A stretch of 64,000 bases of DNA from Silurus meridionalis (taxonomy: Eukaryota; Chordata; Actinopteri; Siluriformes; Siluridae), in NCBI RefSeq assembly GCF_014805685.1, contig NC_060887.1, positions 9,258,963-9,322,962 on the forward strand. The letters run 5' to 3'. Positions 24,412-37,354 of this stretch are shown one piece after another. How positions within the stretch are numbered: position 1 is the stretch's first letter; each line of letters begins with the position of its first letter. The notes beneath the pieces were generated by a model, which was given only the letters and a program-made list of their open reading frames with translations, was not told the DNA's origin and ran no database searches. The position numbers and the translations under genes were made by a program.

Positions 24412-25640
24412 TTAATACTGAAGACATCCAAACTATGAAACAACATGTATGCGATTATTTACTAATCAAAAAAATGTTTAATTACCTAGAATATGTTTTG
24501 TATTTTCAATTTTTCAAAGTTTTGCTTCGATGACAGCTTTGCACACTCTAAAGTCACAAAACTCTCAAATGGATTTAGATTGTGAAGGCCAGATCATTTG
24601 ATGCAGCACTCCCTCCCTCTCCTTGTTCAACAAACAGCTCTTACATAACCTAGAGGTGTGTTTGTGGTCACTTTCCTGTTGGAAAACAAATTATGCTCTC
24701 AGTAAGTGTAAACCAGATAGGATGGCATGTCTCTATGACTCTATGCTGGTGAAGTGTGCCCTAAATTTTGACTAAATCACCAACAGTGTTACCAGCAAAG
24801 CACCCCCACATCATCACACCTCCTCCATGCTTCACAGTGGGAACGACACATTCAGGAACTGTCTGTTCACCCTCTGTATGTCTAAAAAAAACATGGTGTT
24901 TAAAACCAAAAATCTCAAATTTGCACACATCAGACCAACAGACAGTTTTTCAATGATCTAATGTTTATTCTTTGCCCAAGTAAATTTCTTTTGGTGGTTG
25001 ATCTTTTGAAGTAATGGTTTCTTCAATGTTGTTCGACCATTAAGACCTGACTTATGCAATCTCCTCTGAACAGTGGATATTGAAATATGTCTGCCACTTA
25101 TTCTTTCCAAGAAGCATTTATGTAAATCGGCGGTTTCTGAGGATGGTAATTCTAATAAACTTATCATCTGCAGCAGAGGTAGCTCTTGGTGTTCCTTTCC
25201 TGGGATGGTCCACATAAGAGCCTGTTTCATCATAGTATTTGATAGTTCTACTGCACTTGTAGATACATTTAAAGTTCATTTCTTATAGTTATGATGAAAT
25301 GTCTTTTCTCTTTACTAAACTGTGTTTCTTGCCATAATATGGATTTGTACAGTAGGTGTAGTAGCACTAATAGGGCTTTTGACTCTGTACTCACCATTTC
25401 CTTTGTGCAAGACAACTGATGGTCTAAAGCCCATTAAGGAGGCAATAATTTGTCACAAATTAACTCTTGAAAAGGAACAGCTGTGAATTGAAAATCATTT
25501 CAGGTGAATCTGATGAATCTGATTAACCTTGTGAATCTGATGAAAGAATGGCCCAAGCTGTCATCAAAGTTATCAAAGTTGCTATTTATTTAATCTAGAA
25601 CATAGTGTTTCAAAGTTTGGATGTCTTCATTAGTAATGTA
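24412..25640 (-). mobile_element. Tc1-like transposon with terminal inverted repeats, inactivated
   Basis: The terminal inverted repeats share 'GAAGACATCCAAACT' near 24420 and its complement near 25610. On the minus strand, transposase pieces run from the DNA-binding region (HISISTVQRRLHKSGLNGR at about 25030-25100) to the catalytic domain (CVVPTVKHGGG-like and MMWGCFAGNTVGDL-like at about 24770-24850). Stops interrupt all of it. It belongs to a Tc1 family shared by many fishes and differs from those at 10.9, 20.8 and 52.4 kb. Confidence 0.85.
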
Positions 25641-25779
25641 CAATGTTAAAAATATGTTTCATATGTTTTTACTGAAGACTGGAGACATTTGAGTTTGAGA
25701 TCAATAGATGAATATTAGATGAATTTCAGCTTTCATTTTTTTTGTATTTACATCCAGACAGACAAAATAAAAACATAGA

Positions 25780-26612
25780 ACATTTCGTTTCAAACCACCC
25801 AAGCTCAAACTAAATGCTTTGTTTTATGTATATTGTCGTGTAGTAACTGCATCAAGCCTATAATTTATTTACCAAACTGTTGGTATCTTTTTTGTGATGC
25901 TTTTTACTTAAACTTCTTACTGCTTTAGGATGCAGAAAGTATGTACACAATCCTTTTTTTGAGTTAGTAGTGTGGTTTGGGTCAGTGTCTTGTTGGATGA
26001 CAATGAATCTCCAAAATCATTTGAACGCATGTTTCTCTAAATATGCAGACAAAAGATTCCATTTGAATTCATCTTGCTGGTACCATTATGAGTTAATCAA
26101 TAAAGATTAGTAAGCATGATAAAGTAGCCAATATAAACACTTAGCCATGACACTACCATCACCATGTTTCACAGATGAGTTTGTATTTAGATCATGAGCA
26201 GATCCTTTATTTCTCCACACTTTAGCTTTTTCATTACTTTGTTAGGGGTTAATCATGGTTCTTATTTTTTTATTTTTTTTTGTTAGGTTGTGTTTTTTTT
26301 TTTTTTTTACAAATTCCAGTATTTTCTCCTGATTCTTACTCCCAAATCTACTATACTGTTAGTCTTATTTCGAATATTAGATTGTCATACAAAGAACATT
26401 CCAAATTGTTTTATTCATTGTTAAAACAATCAATCTAACAGGACACACCTCGAACACCTGTCATAATGCAGTATTTGTGTTTGCATAAAAATTGGGTGGT
26501 CTGATACAAAATGCTCTCATTTCTATGTCATCTAACACATTTACATATAAGTATGGAACATTAAATTAATTGGCTTTGCTATTCCATTCGTTTTGGAATT
26601 GGGACTGTATAT
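25780..26612 (-). mobile_element. DNA transposon remnant, Tc1/mariner-like
   Basis: Includes the blocks 'CACCATGTTTCACAGATGAG', 'GATCATGAGCAGATCC' and a right end near 26585-26612 reading '...GGAATTGGGACTGTA', matching a widespread fish DNA transposon as I remember it. No intact frame remains. The left end is unclear. Confidence 0.5.
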
Positions 26613-26668
26613 AGATTTTCTCCCAGACAATATGCTCATATACATTAATAAAGATGTCTAATAATATC

Positions 26669-26745
26669 AGCAACAACAACAACAACAACAATAATAATAA
26701 TAATTATTATAATTATAATAATAATTAACTATTTTTATTGTTGTA
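26669..26745. repeat. (AAC)n/(AAT)n microsatellite
   Basis: CAA units grade into TAA/ATT units with local self-complementarity. Confidence 0.85.
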
Positions 26746-26749
26746 ATTA

Positions 26750-28480
26750 TAAGAATGAATACATTTATTTTTGTTTATTTAAAGAGTAAGACATTGTATT
26801 GAATTAAATAAATATTCGTTCTCATGAGCATTATTTTCATATTCAGCAGTACAGGTAGTACAGTATTACAAAATATTTGGCGTATGACCTCAGAATCTCA
26901 GGTTTCTAAAAATTTAATAAAACTTTACCATGTGTACCCTAACCTGAAAAAATAATTAGACTGCACTGCAGTCACTGACGAGTGAAAAACTTCTTTGAAG
27001 TCTGAACTCCAAAATTAGACCACATGTGTGTATTGCTGAATATTTACTACATCTGTCATCAGAAATTATACACAGACTTCAGCTGGCAATGTTTGCTTTC
27101 AAATGAGAGGTTGTGTAGTGATCAGGTAAAAATGTTTTAAGCATTTCCATGTGAGATGAGCAAAGAAGCTAAATGAATATATCTTGACTTACAGTATTAT
27201 TTTCACACACTGGTATTTAATAATGTTATTTAAAGGCGTACAACCTTGTGCTTTTTGTATGTTTGGTGAATATGAGTCGGGTTTGCAATTAAATTCAAAT
27301 CTCACTACTGTAGCGGAAATCTTGCATTCATTGCAATTATCTTGCAGGCAATCACGACAGTCCAAGGCAAAGTGGTGGAGGAGCAGTAATAGCAGTTAGC
27401 AAATATTCTACTAAATGTTCTACTGGATGCACTGTCTTGCTTCTGCTGCTGCAATCTACTCCATTGCCCATGTCACTGCTTATTGCATGACCAATTATTT
27501 TGAAACTGCCTGGTAAAAATCTATTGCTTAGACACCTGCTTTGTCATTTCAGCACTATTTATCAAGGGCCACTGGCAACTTTATGGACCAAGGCTTCTGT
27601 TTCCTTTATTTTGTGAAAGGCCTTGTTGAAACACCAAGCAACAAACTTAAACTGTTTAGCATTATGCTGTCCAAACAACTTCCATTCCTTTTCAAAACAT
27701 AATCGTGTTCACAATTTGTTCCTAAAAAAACAAGAAGCAATTGACCTTGCATTAATTACAAAAGGTCATGAATAATTATCTATTGACTTCAGAACTAGAA
27801 CAAATCAGTCATTTTTACTGAATGTGACATATATTCTTTAAGGAGAAGTTTAACCAGAAGGTTTTTTGGCATTTATAAAAAGACTTTTTATCGGACATGT
27901 TTAAAAATGTGTCATAGTCCACACAGCTGACCTTTTGATTTACTCCCTTTCCCTAAAGCAGCATACTGTTTATCCTATGCCAAACAAGTGTTGCCCAAAC
28001 TCCACACCAATTATCTGCATGTAAAGTGAAAGAAATGTGGATTTAATGTGAACAGAATTTCCTTCATAGTAAGGAGTGTTCACTTATCAAACCAAGATCA
28101 GGGCAGTTCCTAACAATAAAAGATCTCCAAAGATCTCTAATGATTTCTGGACAAATTTTAGTAGGTGATTAATTCTAAGGGTGAGTATAATGCCAGCACA
28201 ATTTACATCTTTTCCATATAAAGGTTGCAAAATCCTTTTATGAATAGCAAAGCAGACAAGGCTTATCAAATGCATAAAATCCATTCATAATCCATTCAAA
28301 ATCATTCATAGTGAATGCAGGTAAATCTGAACCCAAAGTGTGGAAATACTTTGTCATAAAAACATGCTGAACGTTTGACCTATATGCTAATTTTCATGAT
28401 TACTATTTTTTGATAAAGTGTGACTATGATACAGGTAACAGAGTACTCTTGGAAGAATGACAGCACTGGCTTGTAAATAC
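26750..28480. other. Intergenic, no gene seen
   Basis: AT-rich and featureless, with no splice-bounded exon or recognised repeat. Confidence 0.4.
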
Positions 28481-28484
28481 CAAG

Positions 28485-29235
28485 AGACTTACCTTTGAAC
28501 AAGCCAGGTGCACTGTTCTTCCACTTCACCATCACTTATCTTCCAGGCTCCAAAAGGTATATGCCCTTGTTTGAGTTTATTCCATAACCCTATTACAGAT
28601 CATGCAGAAGCAGCATAAACAAACCTCCCCAAATCAATGAATCAAATTATAATTCATTGGGACTATTACAGCAGACAACAACCAGGAAATTACCCAAACT
28701 AACAGGAACATGCCCTCACAGCCCTTCTCCCAGTTTCCAAGATTTTGAGAGAAGTGGATGATTTCTATGCATGCATCAACAACCACAGGTCATCCTAATC
28801 AAATCTTTCATTTAGTCAAAATGGGATAGTAGTGGGCTTATATTATCACATATTTAAAAATCCATTTCTTTCTGCCCAGACTGTATTAAAGCCAAAGTCT
28901 CTAGGCATCATCCTGATGGGACTCTACTCTGGTTAACAGCACCACCGGTTTCATATTGCAGTGGACTTTATCACAGACCGTACGCCCTCACAATAACACA
29001 CAGATATTCTAGTTGACCATTTTTCAAAATCCCTGCCTCATACCCCTGCCACCTTTACCTTTACCCTATGAAATGACAGCCTGTTTTCAACCCAGTGTTC
29101 AAATATTTTATTTTACCAGAGGAAATTGTGTCAAACAACAGAGCTCAATTGTCCTCACACATGTTGGGGTCCATTATGAAAAAGTTCATCACAGTGGGTT
29201 TAGACTCAAACTAATAAAGAGCAAATGAAAATATT
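28485..29235 (+). mobile_element. Degraded Ty3/gypsy retrotransposon (RNase H to integrase)
   Basis: Near 28500-28550 a plus-strand piece resembles the RNase H end that leads into the 'PGSKN.KADALSR' region (FHHHLSSRLQKV-like). Near 28945-29060 an integrase segment reads FHIAVDFITDR then ILVDHFSKSL in shifting frames, and degenerate integrase sequence continues to about 29180. Domain order and strand match a gypsy pol gene. Stops and frameshifts throughout. Confidence 0.6.
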
Positions 29236-30960
29236 GAAAATTCAGGAGGACTGATCTCAATATCTCCCATGGGCCCAAATATGTCAAAAACATTGGGTCA
29301 TTTAGCTCCCCTATTTCCATAGAGCATAACCCCTTCTGTAGAAGCAGACAAATTTGGGAGAATACCTATCAAATGTATACTATGGATTTTTCTATAATTT
29401 TAGTTCTGTGATAGAATTACAATTTGGGTTAAATTATAGAAAGGTTTTATGAAATCAGCAAAACTCACAGAATAGAACCCTGTTATGTATTTGTGGTATT
29501 TTAGTTTCTTTATAACTAATGTTTTCCAATTACATCTTCACGGTTATTAATGAATAAACTGCTGAAAATTATATTGTTCTTGGGCATTGGATCCTATAAT
29601 ACCTGGGTTACAGAGTTGGTATTTTCCTTTGTACAATATTTGGCATTAAACACTAAAATATTAATGTCAAAATGTACCACTGACAGCATACATTTTGAAA
29701 TGCCACAAGGTGATTTATTACAGTATGGTGCTTATTTAATTTGTCATCTTAAGCAAGCCAATGGAAGGTACAGCTGGGACAATTGGAACATCTATTCCTG
29801 TGTCATTTGCATATCATGAACTATGACAGCATGAGTGCAACAAGCACAGTCATGTGATGTTAATTTTCCATTTAAAAAATGCTGTAGCCTTGAACAGCCT
29901 TCTGCTCCCTGTATACTGTATACTGTGTTCTATATATAATCATAGCCATTGCTGAGTAATCTATAAAAAGTCATAGGCCTTGAAAGCATCCCTTGTTTCA
30001 TTGCCATCTCAGATAATTGATGTCACATTCTGAAAAGTCTCTATGCCATGAAATATGTCATGAATATTAATAATATGGCATGAGCAAGAGAGTTGTTCAT
30101 ACACACTGTAAAGTTCAGACCATTTCATGTAGATACAGTTCAATATTTTATGCATAGCATAACACAGCACAGCACAGGAACTTTTATGGGCACCACAAAG
30201 TAGTATATAGAAGTATAGTAGATTTTATTATATAGAAATATAGAAACAGTGACAACCAGATGACACAGGGAAATAGAATGTGGAGAAAAGGATGGAAAGA
30301 TATGGAAGAAGGCATCAAAGATTCTTATGGAAAACTCTGCTTCCCAAACACCAGAAAATCATTATAATTAGACACTGTTTATTTCAGTTCGTAACTACAA
30401 CCAGGCAAGTGTGGTTAGCCATAACCTTTTGAAAGCACAGTAACATGGGAACTGAAGGATCACGAGAGGAGTGGGGGAGGAGGAGCAAAACAATGGATCG
30501 CACTTAAAAAAGACTAATATCAAGCACCAGAGATTACAGCTACAGTTAGTAAATGGAATCATCAATCTCTGCAAATAGTTAAAAAATTATTAAACTCACA
30601 TGTGGGTCTACAAGTATGCTCGGGATATACAGGCTACATCATGAGGCCATCTTCATATTGTATTATGCTGAAGTTACAGTAAATAGGAGTCTTTATATCT
30701 GGACCCGAGCCCATGCAAATGCAATGTACTTTAACTAGAATGCCTATGTTACCTGTTTATTCAGACCAATAATTGAGCATGAAAGAAGTGTGGTGATAGG
30801 AGAAGGAAGAAAAATGGCTCAGAGTGCCCACATGGATGGCCTTTCTTACCACTACGAGGAAAATATGCACTGATATGCTCGAATGGAATATCTGGAGAAT
30901 ATTTGCCAAGGAAAAATAGGGAGAGGGGTTGCAAATAATGTATAATAAATTGAGAAATAC
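29236..30960. other. Intergenic, no gene seen
   Basis: AT-rich. An 89-codon frame at 29550-29819 has no family-like motif. Confidence 0.35.
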
Positions 30961-30970
30961 TAAATACCGT

Positions 30971-31194
30971 GAAGAAGGAGAAGAAGGAGAAGAAGGAGAA
31001 GAAGAGAAAAGCTGTGGTTTCAATTCCAGCATGGCTGTCCATCATCCCATGTTCCTCCCTGACTTTTTTTTTTTTTTTTTTGCTCTCTCCCATTAATCAC
31101 AGTCCTCTTTGCTGGATCCTGCTCTCTTCTCGGGCTCCTTCTCTGCTTGTGCTTGTTCTGTCTCTCTTTCGCTCTTCATCAGCCTCTTTGCAGA

Positions 31195-31248
<54 letters not shown>

Positions 31249-31500
31249 TTCTTCCATTCCTTTATGGATTAAAGGGAGGAGGGAGAGGAAATTTATACTG
31301 TAAAAGAAAGGACAAGCGAGAAGGATTCAAGTGGAGACCAAATCTGAATGAAAAGCATGCCTGCCCAATAAGTGATAGAGCAGAGAGGGGGGTGTTAATG
31401 TGAAAGCAGGAAAGGACAGGGAAAAGGGGGTGGCTTAGGAAGAAATATCTTAGAGGGAGGAAAAGAGGAGGAGTGTATCAGAGAGGGGGACTCGCCCTCC
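30971..31500. repeat. Polypurine/polypyrimidine tract cluster
   Basis: Consists of (GAAGGA)n at 30971-31013, poly-T at about 31062-31081, a (TC)n run at about 31197-31246, then purine-rich sequence to about 31500. The plus strand switches from purine to pyrimidine and back. Frames across it are artefacts. Confidence 0.85.
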
Positions 31501-32267
31501 CACTTTTGACTTCATATTTTTTTTCTACCCCAAAATTTCCACTCTTTTGTAGCAGTGATGTAGGGAATTATATTTTATTTTTATTCTATTTCATATTAAT
31601 TCAGCAATTATTTTATACATTACTGGGGCACTGAACTGTAGCAACAGAGACAGTGAGAAGCACAGATTTGGACGAGAAGCGGTCTTGAGGGATTAAATGC
31701 AATAATGAAGATAAATATGTGTGCATAATCTAAATATTGAAATATTCAGCTAAAGTAAAGTTGCTAACTTATATATTAAATAAGAGGCAACTACAATTAA
31801 AGAAGAGGTGTATAATATTCATGAGAATTAAGTTCAACATATAAAGCAAACTAGTTTATCATTAAATATTTGATGAATTCTATGCGCAAAAAAAATCTCT
31901 TTAAAAAATTGAAAATAAATAAATAAATCGGATGCTAAGGACAAATTGATTGACATTTACAGTACATTTTTGTACTGTATCTGTGTTCATATAAGGCATT
32001 TATTTACAAACTAAGAACAATTACATATGTAAGAAGACCAGACCATGAGCATGAAGCCAAAAAGCCATATTCAACCTCAAAATCAATTTCAGTTTCTCCT
32101 TGAAAGCACTTAAACAACTGGAAAGGATAAAACACACCACACTTTATTCTACGTGCCTTGAAAGATGCAGATGCCTGAAATACACAGAAAATCCAAACGT
32201 GTCTGCATTCACTGATCTGCAGAGTCACTGGTGCTTTACATATAAACAAGCAGATAAAACAAAAGAA

Positions 32268-32323
<56 letters not shown>

Positions 32324-33285
32324 ATAAAGGGTGTGTTCCAGAGTGTCCTGTATGTTTGTGTGAGAATGAAGGAAGTAAGAGTGAATGTTTGAGGTTATAA
32401 TGGAGTGTGAGAGGTAAGTATGCGAGTGTACAGTGTGCTTATCCTGCTGCTGGTTTTGAAAGGGCATGGTTATTGATCACGTTAATCTCACTGTGAAATC
32501 AATATGTTTTTCAAGATAGAGTGTGCTGTGTGTGTGGCATTAGCCCACACAATCTTTATTGATACAAAAACCCTAAAGTGGCCCATTTTAGTCAATAACG
32601 ACACAGCCTGAGAAATATGAAACTGAACCAGTAAAATTATTTAAAAACTTTTTTACAGACCAGAAATATAGCATAATTTAGATTACCAAACCCTTACCGT
32701 ACCCGGATTACTGGAAGTCTGCAGACCCTCGTTAAAATAGTAGGTGTGTTTGGGGTGTAAAAAAACGCAACCAAAAAAATGCCAGATAATATTCTATTGT
32801 ACTGCGTAAATTAGGCAAACTGAAGGGGAAGGAAAAAATTTAAAACAACATGGCTACATTTGGGGGTGGAGGAGGTTGTTGGGGCATCATGCTGAGACTA
32901 CCAAGAACTGGATGTTTCACCAAAATAGATAAAAGTAGATTTTAAAAAGGGGAAAGCAGTACAAAAAAAAAACCTTATGACTGAGGCTAATGTGAATCCT
33001 ATTTAAAACATTAAAAGAATATCTGGCAAGTATTGTTCACTCTTTGCATGTAAATACAATTTTACATATTTGTAAATAGATCTGAAAAACCCAGAAAATT
33101 CAAGCCCCAATCATCCCACATTACGTGACAATGTGTTATGGTCTGATGCCCAACTACCCAACCCCAAAGAACATCACACCAATGTGAGGCATGGTAGTGG
33201 CACACCATGTTCAAAATATGGTCAAAATACTTTATATTAAACATTTTCTGACTTTGTGTTTGACTTTTTTTTTTTATCATCATTG
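31501..33285. other. Intergenic, no gene seen
   Basis: Holds the (GA)n run at 32272-32320. Otherwise AT-rich sequence without coding signals. Confidence 0.4.
32272..32320. repeat. (GA)n microsatellite
   Basis: An uninterrupted GA run of about 24 units. Confidence 0.95.
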
Positions 33286-33289
33286 GTTC

Positions 33290-33536
33290 TCTGATTATGG
33301 TTTGAGCATGTGCAGAGGAGGAACATGGGGTATATCGGTAGGAGAATGCTGGAGAATGGAGCTGCCAGGAAGGAGGAAAAGACGAAGACCAAAAAGGAGG
33401 ATTAAAGATGTGGTGAGGGAAGACATGCATGTAGTTGTTTTAAAAGAGGCAGATGTAGAGGACAGGGGGGATGGAGACGGATGATCCACTGTGGCGACCC
33501 CTAATGGAAGAAGACAGAAGAAGAAGAAGAAGATGA
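33290..33536 (+). mobile_element. Non-LTR retrotransposon, 3'-terminal fragment
   Basis: The end of a LINE reverse-transcriptase frame: a GRRKRRRPKRR-like basic run, VREDMHVVVLKEADVED, then 'GATGATCCACTGTGGCGACC' and a terminal (AAG)n tail at about 33515-33536. Truncated at the 5' end, as is usual for target-primed insertions. Same family as 38776-39305. Confidence 0.8.
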
Positions 33537-34439
33537 ATTAGTTCTCTGATTGTTTTTTTGTTGTTTCCCTGGCTTAATTTTGCTCATACTCTACTGTGCT
33601 AATGATTAAGTTCATTTCAGTGGTTTGAATACATCTCCTTCACTAATTAATTTATTAAAACAATATCATGGTAAAGGTGTTTTGTTGACCAACATCAGGC
33701 GATGCTAAAGTGTCTCTGTAATGCAGGCTTCTCCTATACATCATCAGAATATTTTTTAAAAAGCAGACTGATGCTGAACCCTACTCTGAATCACATTCCC
33801 AATGAGTTTAAATCGATCCACCATCCCTCATGATACAAAAGATGTGCATCAAGATTCAGGTGGTGGATTGAACATCATCTAGCTATCCAAACAGCTGAGT
33901 CACTATATTAATGAAGATTGTATGTCTTAAAAAATGTATTTAAATGAGCCCTACTTTTTAAAACATCTTTGCTGGAGCAACCTGTACTCATCTGTGTATA
34001 TGTGAGAAATTCTTTGAATGTTGTGGGTGTAATTGAACAAAGGTGCAGATAATAAGTATGATAATGACTGTGATCCTGTTTGGGGCTTTTGCTGTTTGTG
34101 GTGGCAAAGTTCGTGTTGTGTTGTGTTGTGTTCAGAGAATGATATCTTTGGATATGTTTAGTAGACAGCCACATCTGGACACATGGTTCACAGTGGAGGG
34201 TCTGCCCAATTGTTGATCAACAAATCCTTTTTTTTATTCCTTAAACAGTCGGTTTATTGAGGATGAATCAGTTTGGGTGGCTTAGAAGAGGCTGATAGCT
34301 GAAGACACATAGGAAAGGGTGGAGTAATGGAAACTCAGTGCAAGAGAGAGTTTTATATGGCATATGGCAGGAATTATAAATTGGACGTCCTGGTAATTCA
34401 TGATGTCCTTCCGCTAGGTTAACACATGGGTAATGTAGA

Positions 34440-34900
34440 AAGAGGATTAAACGATTAGGTCTACTATTATTATAATGCGTTGTTGTTCTGATGCCATTTC
34501 CACACTAATACAGTACATTTTTGTTTAAAAACGCATAGTTTTCTTTTGGTTTTGGCCTTCCGTCTACACTGAGATGCAGTTTTAAGAAAACGAAAACATA
34601 GCATTTTTAAAATGTTCCCCAAAGTGGATAACTTTGAAAACAGCTTTTTCACATCTGAGTGTGGACTATGAAAATGGAGGCTTTTAAAATCTATGACACA
34701 TTTCACATTAGTCATTGCCACGACATTTCAAAGAGCCCAAAATAAATAAACGGCAGGCGGAACTGAAGGTAGAAGCGGCTTACGTTTTGCTCATGCGCAA
34801 TACAGGGACATAAACTTTTTCAGACATTTCAGTGTGGATGAGCAGCTTTTGCGAAACAATTGAAAACCAAAGAGTGGTTATGGAGAGTTTTTTAGATTTA
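34440..34900. repeat. Probable MITE interrupting a gypsy fragment
   Basis: The ends carry related, roughly inverted blocks ('CCATTTCCACACTAATAC' near 34490 and 'TTTCAGTGTGGATGAGC' near 34825), and the body has 'CGTCTACACTGAGATGCAG' and 'TCTGAGTGTGGACTATG', a symmetric layout common in non-autonomous DNA transposons. It cuts off the gypsy integrase sequence that starts at about 34905. The target-site duplication could not be fixed. Confidence 0.5.
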
Positions 34901-34904
34901 AATT

Positions 34905-35130
34905 GATCTGGATTGGTGCACTCATGAGAAATAGGGAGGTCAGTGACAATGTCAGTGGCTATGTGTGACCATGGTTGCTGTGGTAAGAGTACCTTACCTG
35001 TGGCCAGAGTTTGGGTACTTTGGCTTGGGCTCATGAGAAGCATGAGGCATTAACTATTGGATGACTTGGAGCGTACAGGGACACAAGTATATAGTATACC
35101 CTGAAGTAGGTGGTGTGTTTTGTGACTGCT
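34905..35130 (-). mobile_element. Ty3/gypsy integrase fragment
   Basis: The minus strand reads LATGKVLLPQQPWSHIATDI followed by VTDLP, matching the start of the integrase core of gypsy elements (W-S-H-I-x-x-D-x-x-T-D-L-P). The sequence before it is a degraded zinc-binding region. It is truncated by the adjacent MITE. Confidence 0.7.
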
Positions 35131-36075
35131 GGGGTGTCCAGTTACAGGAGAGATACAGTAGAAGCCTACCTGATCAGATTATCTTTGAGGTCGAATAGGC
35201 ACATATATTTTCTTCCTGGACATTATACAAGAACTCTCACCTGTGTTGCTTAGCTATTAATCAATGTTTTAGGATGTAGCCACTGCAATTCATCTATGGT
35301 CATTCTAGCACTGAGGTGATGGAGGCAATTTGAAGGTCAAATTAACTAACATTATCTAAAATCAATAGTTAACCTGATATTTTGCCTTTGAAAAAATTCA
35401 TGAAACCATTGCTACGTGCCAAGCACTTTGTAAGTGTTACATTCATAGACAGACAAAATTGTTTCTAAGTAAACACTGAAAAGCAAAGACTTACTTATAG
35501 GCAAAGAGATTTAGGGGTTGTAGCTTTACTCATGATGTGCATGCTCCAGGGTTCATGTTCCAGATTGTTTACATTTTATGGGGAAAATGTCCTGGAGCCA
35601 TGATCATGATCAAATTTGATGATGGTTGGACAAAATTTTGAAGAAGGAGCAAACTTGAGGTTAAAAGTAAGCATTTTTAGCATGTTATTGTAACTGTTGG
35701 CCAATAGGGGCACTGTCACATGATTTGTTAGATCATCTTAGGTTATGGTCCTAAAGATGGTTACAAAGTTGGCCCAATATTCAAACTATTTAGCGTGTAC
35801 AGAATTATTGTAATACATTGGTGAGGGTTAAACTTAGCATGGTATAATGGTGAGATAAATTTATTTTATTTTTTAACAAAATCCAAGGTGGCAGAAAATC
35901 TATTTAGGGAGAAAATGTCATCATAGGACTTGTTTGAAGTAATGAAATTCAGGAACTAGCTTTCAGATTTTGGTTACATTTTCAAAATTAATGAAAATGA
36001 ACTTATTTCTAAAATAGGCACATATTTAACCCAGTGGTTGTACTAGAGCACTTGTCACCTTTGTCAACATGCTAC
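35131..36075. other. Intergenic, no gene seen
   Basis: AT-rich sequence without recognised coding or repeat structure. Confidence 0.35.
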
Positions 36076-36079
36076 TTTG

Positions 36080-36420
36080 GTGTTTTGTCCTCTAATTAAA
36101 TTTTTTATAGCAGTGCAAATACACTGTTTGTCTAAAAGTGTTGTATGTCCCCCAACCATAGTATGTCCAATTTTCGATTACAGAATTAACCTTGCTCAAA
36201 CATGTTCCAGCATGACAATGACCCTGTGGAAAACAGTCCATAAGTTTGAATGGAATAACTTGTTTGGCCTTCATAAAGTTCTGAACCTTGACCGAGTGGA
36301 GGCGAGGTGGTGAATTTCAAATCTACGCCTTCCCGAATCATTAGGACGCCATGGTTACAAAAACCATCAATACTATTCAGAAACAAATTCTAACAGAGCG
36401 CTGCATCACAGACAGGCATC
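36080..36420 (+). mobile_element. Tc1-like transposon fragment (same family as 19.0 kb)
   Basis: Contains 'CATGTTCCAGCATGACAATG' and 'CCCTGTGGAAAACAGTCC', which code for the HDND-like catalytic motif region in intact members. No frame survives. Confidence 0.6.
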
Positions 36421-37059
36421 TCATACAGTGAGAATGGGTGTTACTATTAAAGCAAGAAACCCAATAAACACAATTTAACATGTCTCCTTTCACTGCAGCC
36501 ACAACTGCCCTGACCACATACATTATCTTTAGCACAAGTATCAATATTATACTCATAAAATAACATTTCGTGCATCTTTGTAGTACTTTTCCTGGGGAAA
36601 TAAAGACAAATTGTCCATTTTGTGCAAACTCTACAGGAAAGAAAATGCAAACTTATAAATGGTTCATGAGAAAGCTAAACAACTGTTTTATACTATTTTG
36701 GCTGACTTTTTGTTAAAAAGTCTGTGTTGTAAATATAATTGTAAGTGTATCTCCGACCAAATCAAATTCTTCTCCCCTGTTAGTGGAATGAAATACACAT
36801 CTATTAAATCCACACAAATATATTTAAGCTTGTGCAGTTTGCTATAGATGCGGTTTGCGAGTTATGACTAGTGTGCTCTCAGAACAATAAAAGGATTTGA
36901 AAATGCAGATGTTTCTGGATGCTTTTAGATGGCCCTAATCGGGTCAGCTCACAATCTGGTCTGGTTCATACAACATGGATTGTAAGCTACAGAAAGCTCA
37001 CAGTGCTTATTTCTGAAGGCCTTATAGCAGTTTTCTATGATGCTGGCACTTGATGTCTC

Positions 37060-37354
37060 TTGCTCTTGATATCACCCAAATGAGGATGGGTTCCCCTTTT
37101 GAGTCTGGTTCCTCTAAAGGTTTTTTCCTCATAACATGTACATTTATATTTGTGGCAATAACCATTTACCATTTAGCACATCATAACATCTAAGATTTTC
37201 CTTAGAAAATTTTTTTTTCTAGCCACAGTCGCCATGCCTGCTCATATCAGGGATAAATACACATCGTTCACCTTCACTGTTAAATTCCATAAAGCTGCTT
37301 TGAGACAATGTCCATTGTAAAAAGTGCTATAGCAATAAACTTGACTTGACTTGA
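37060..37354 (+). repeat. Family R copy, near full length
   Basis: Runs from 'ATGAGGATGGGTTCC' through 'GAGTCTGGTTCCTCT', 'AAAGCTGCTTTGAGACAATG' and ends in a repeated TTGAC tail. It gives the family's sense strand and 3' terminus. Confidence 0.8.

Noticed and set aside
29550..29819. Plus-strand frame of 89 codons
   Set aside because: No family-like motif and no splice context in an AT-rich stretch.
30757..31403. Frames with Lys-Glu, Ser-Leu or Phe-Ser runs on both strands
   Set aside because: They are products of polypurine/polypyrimidine tracts, not of a gene.
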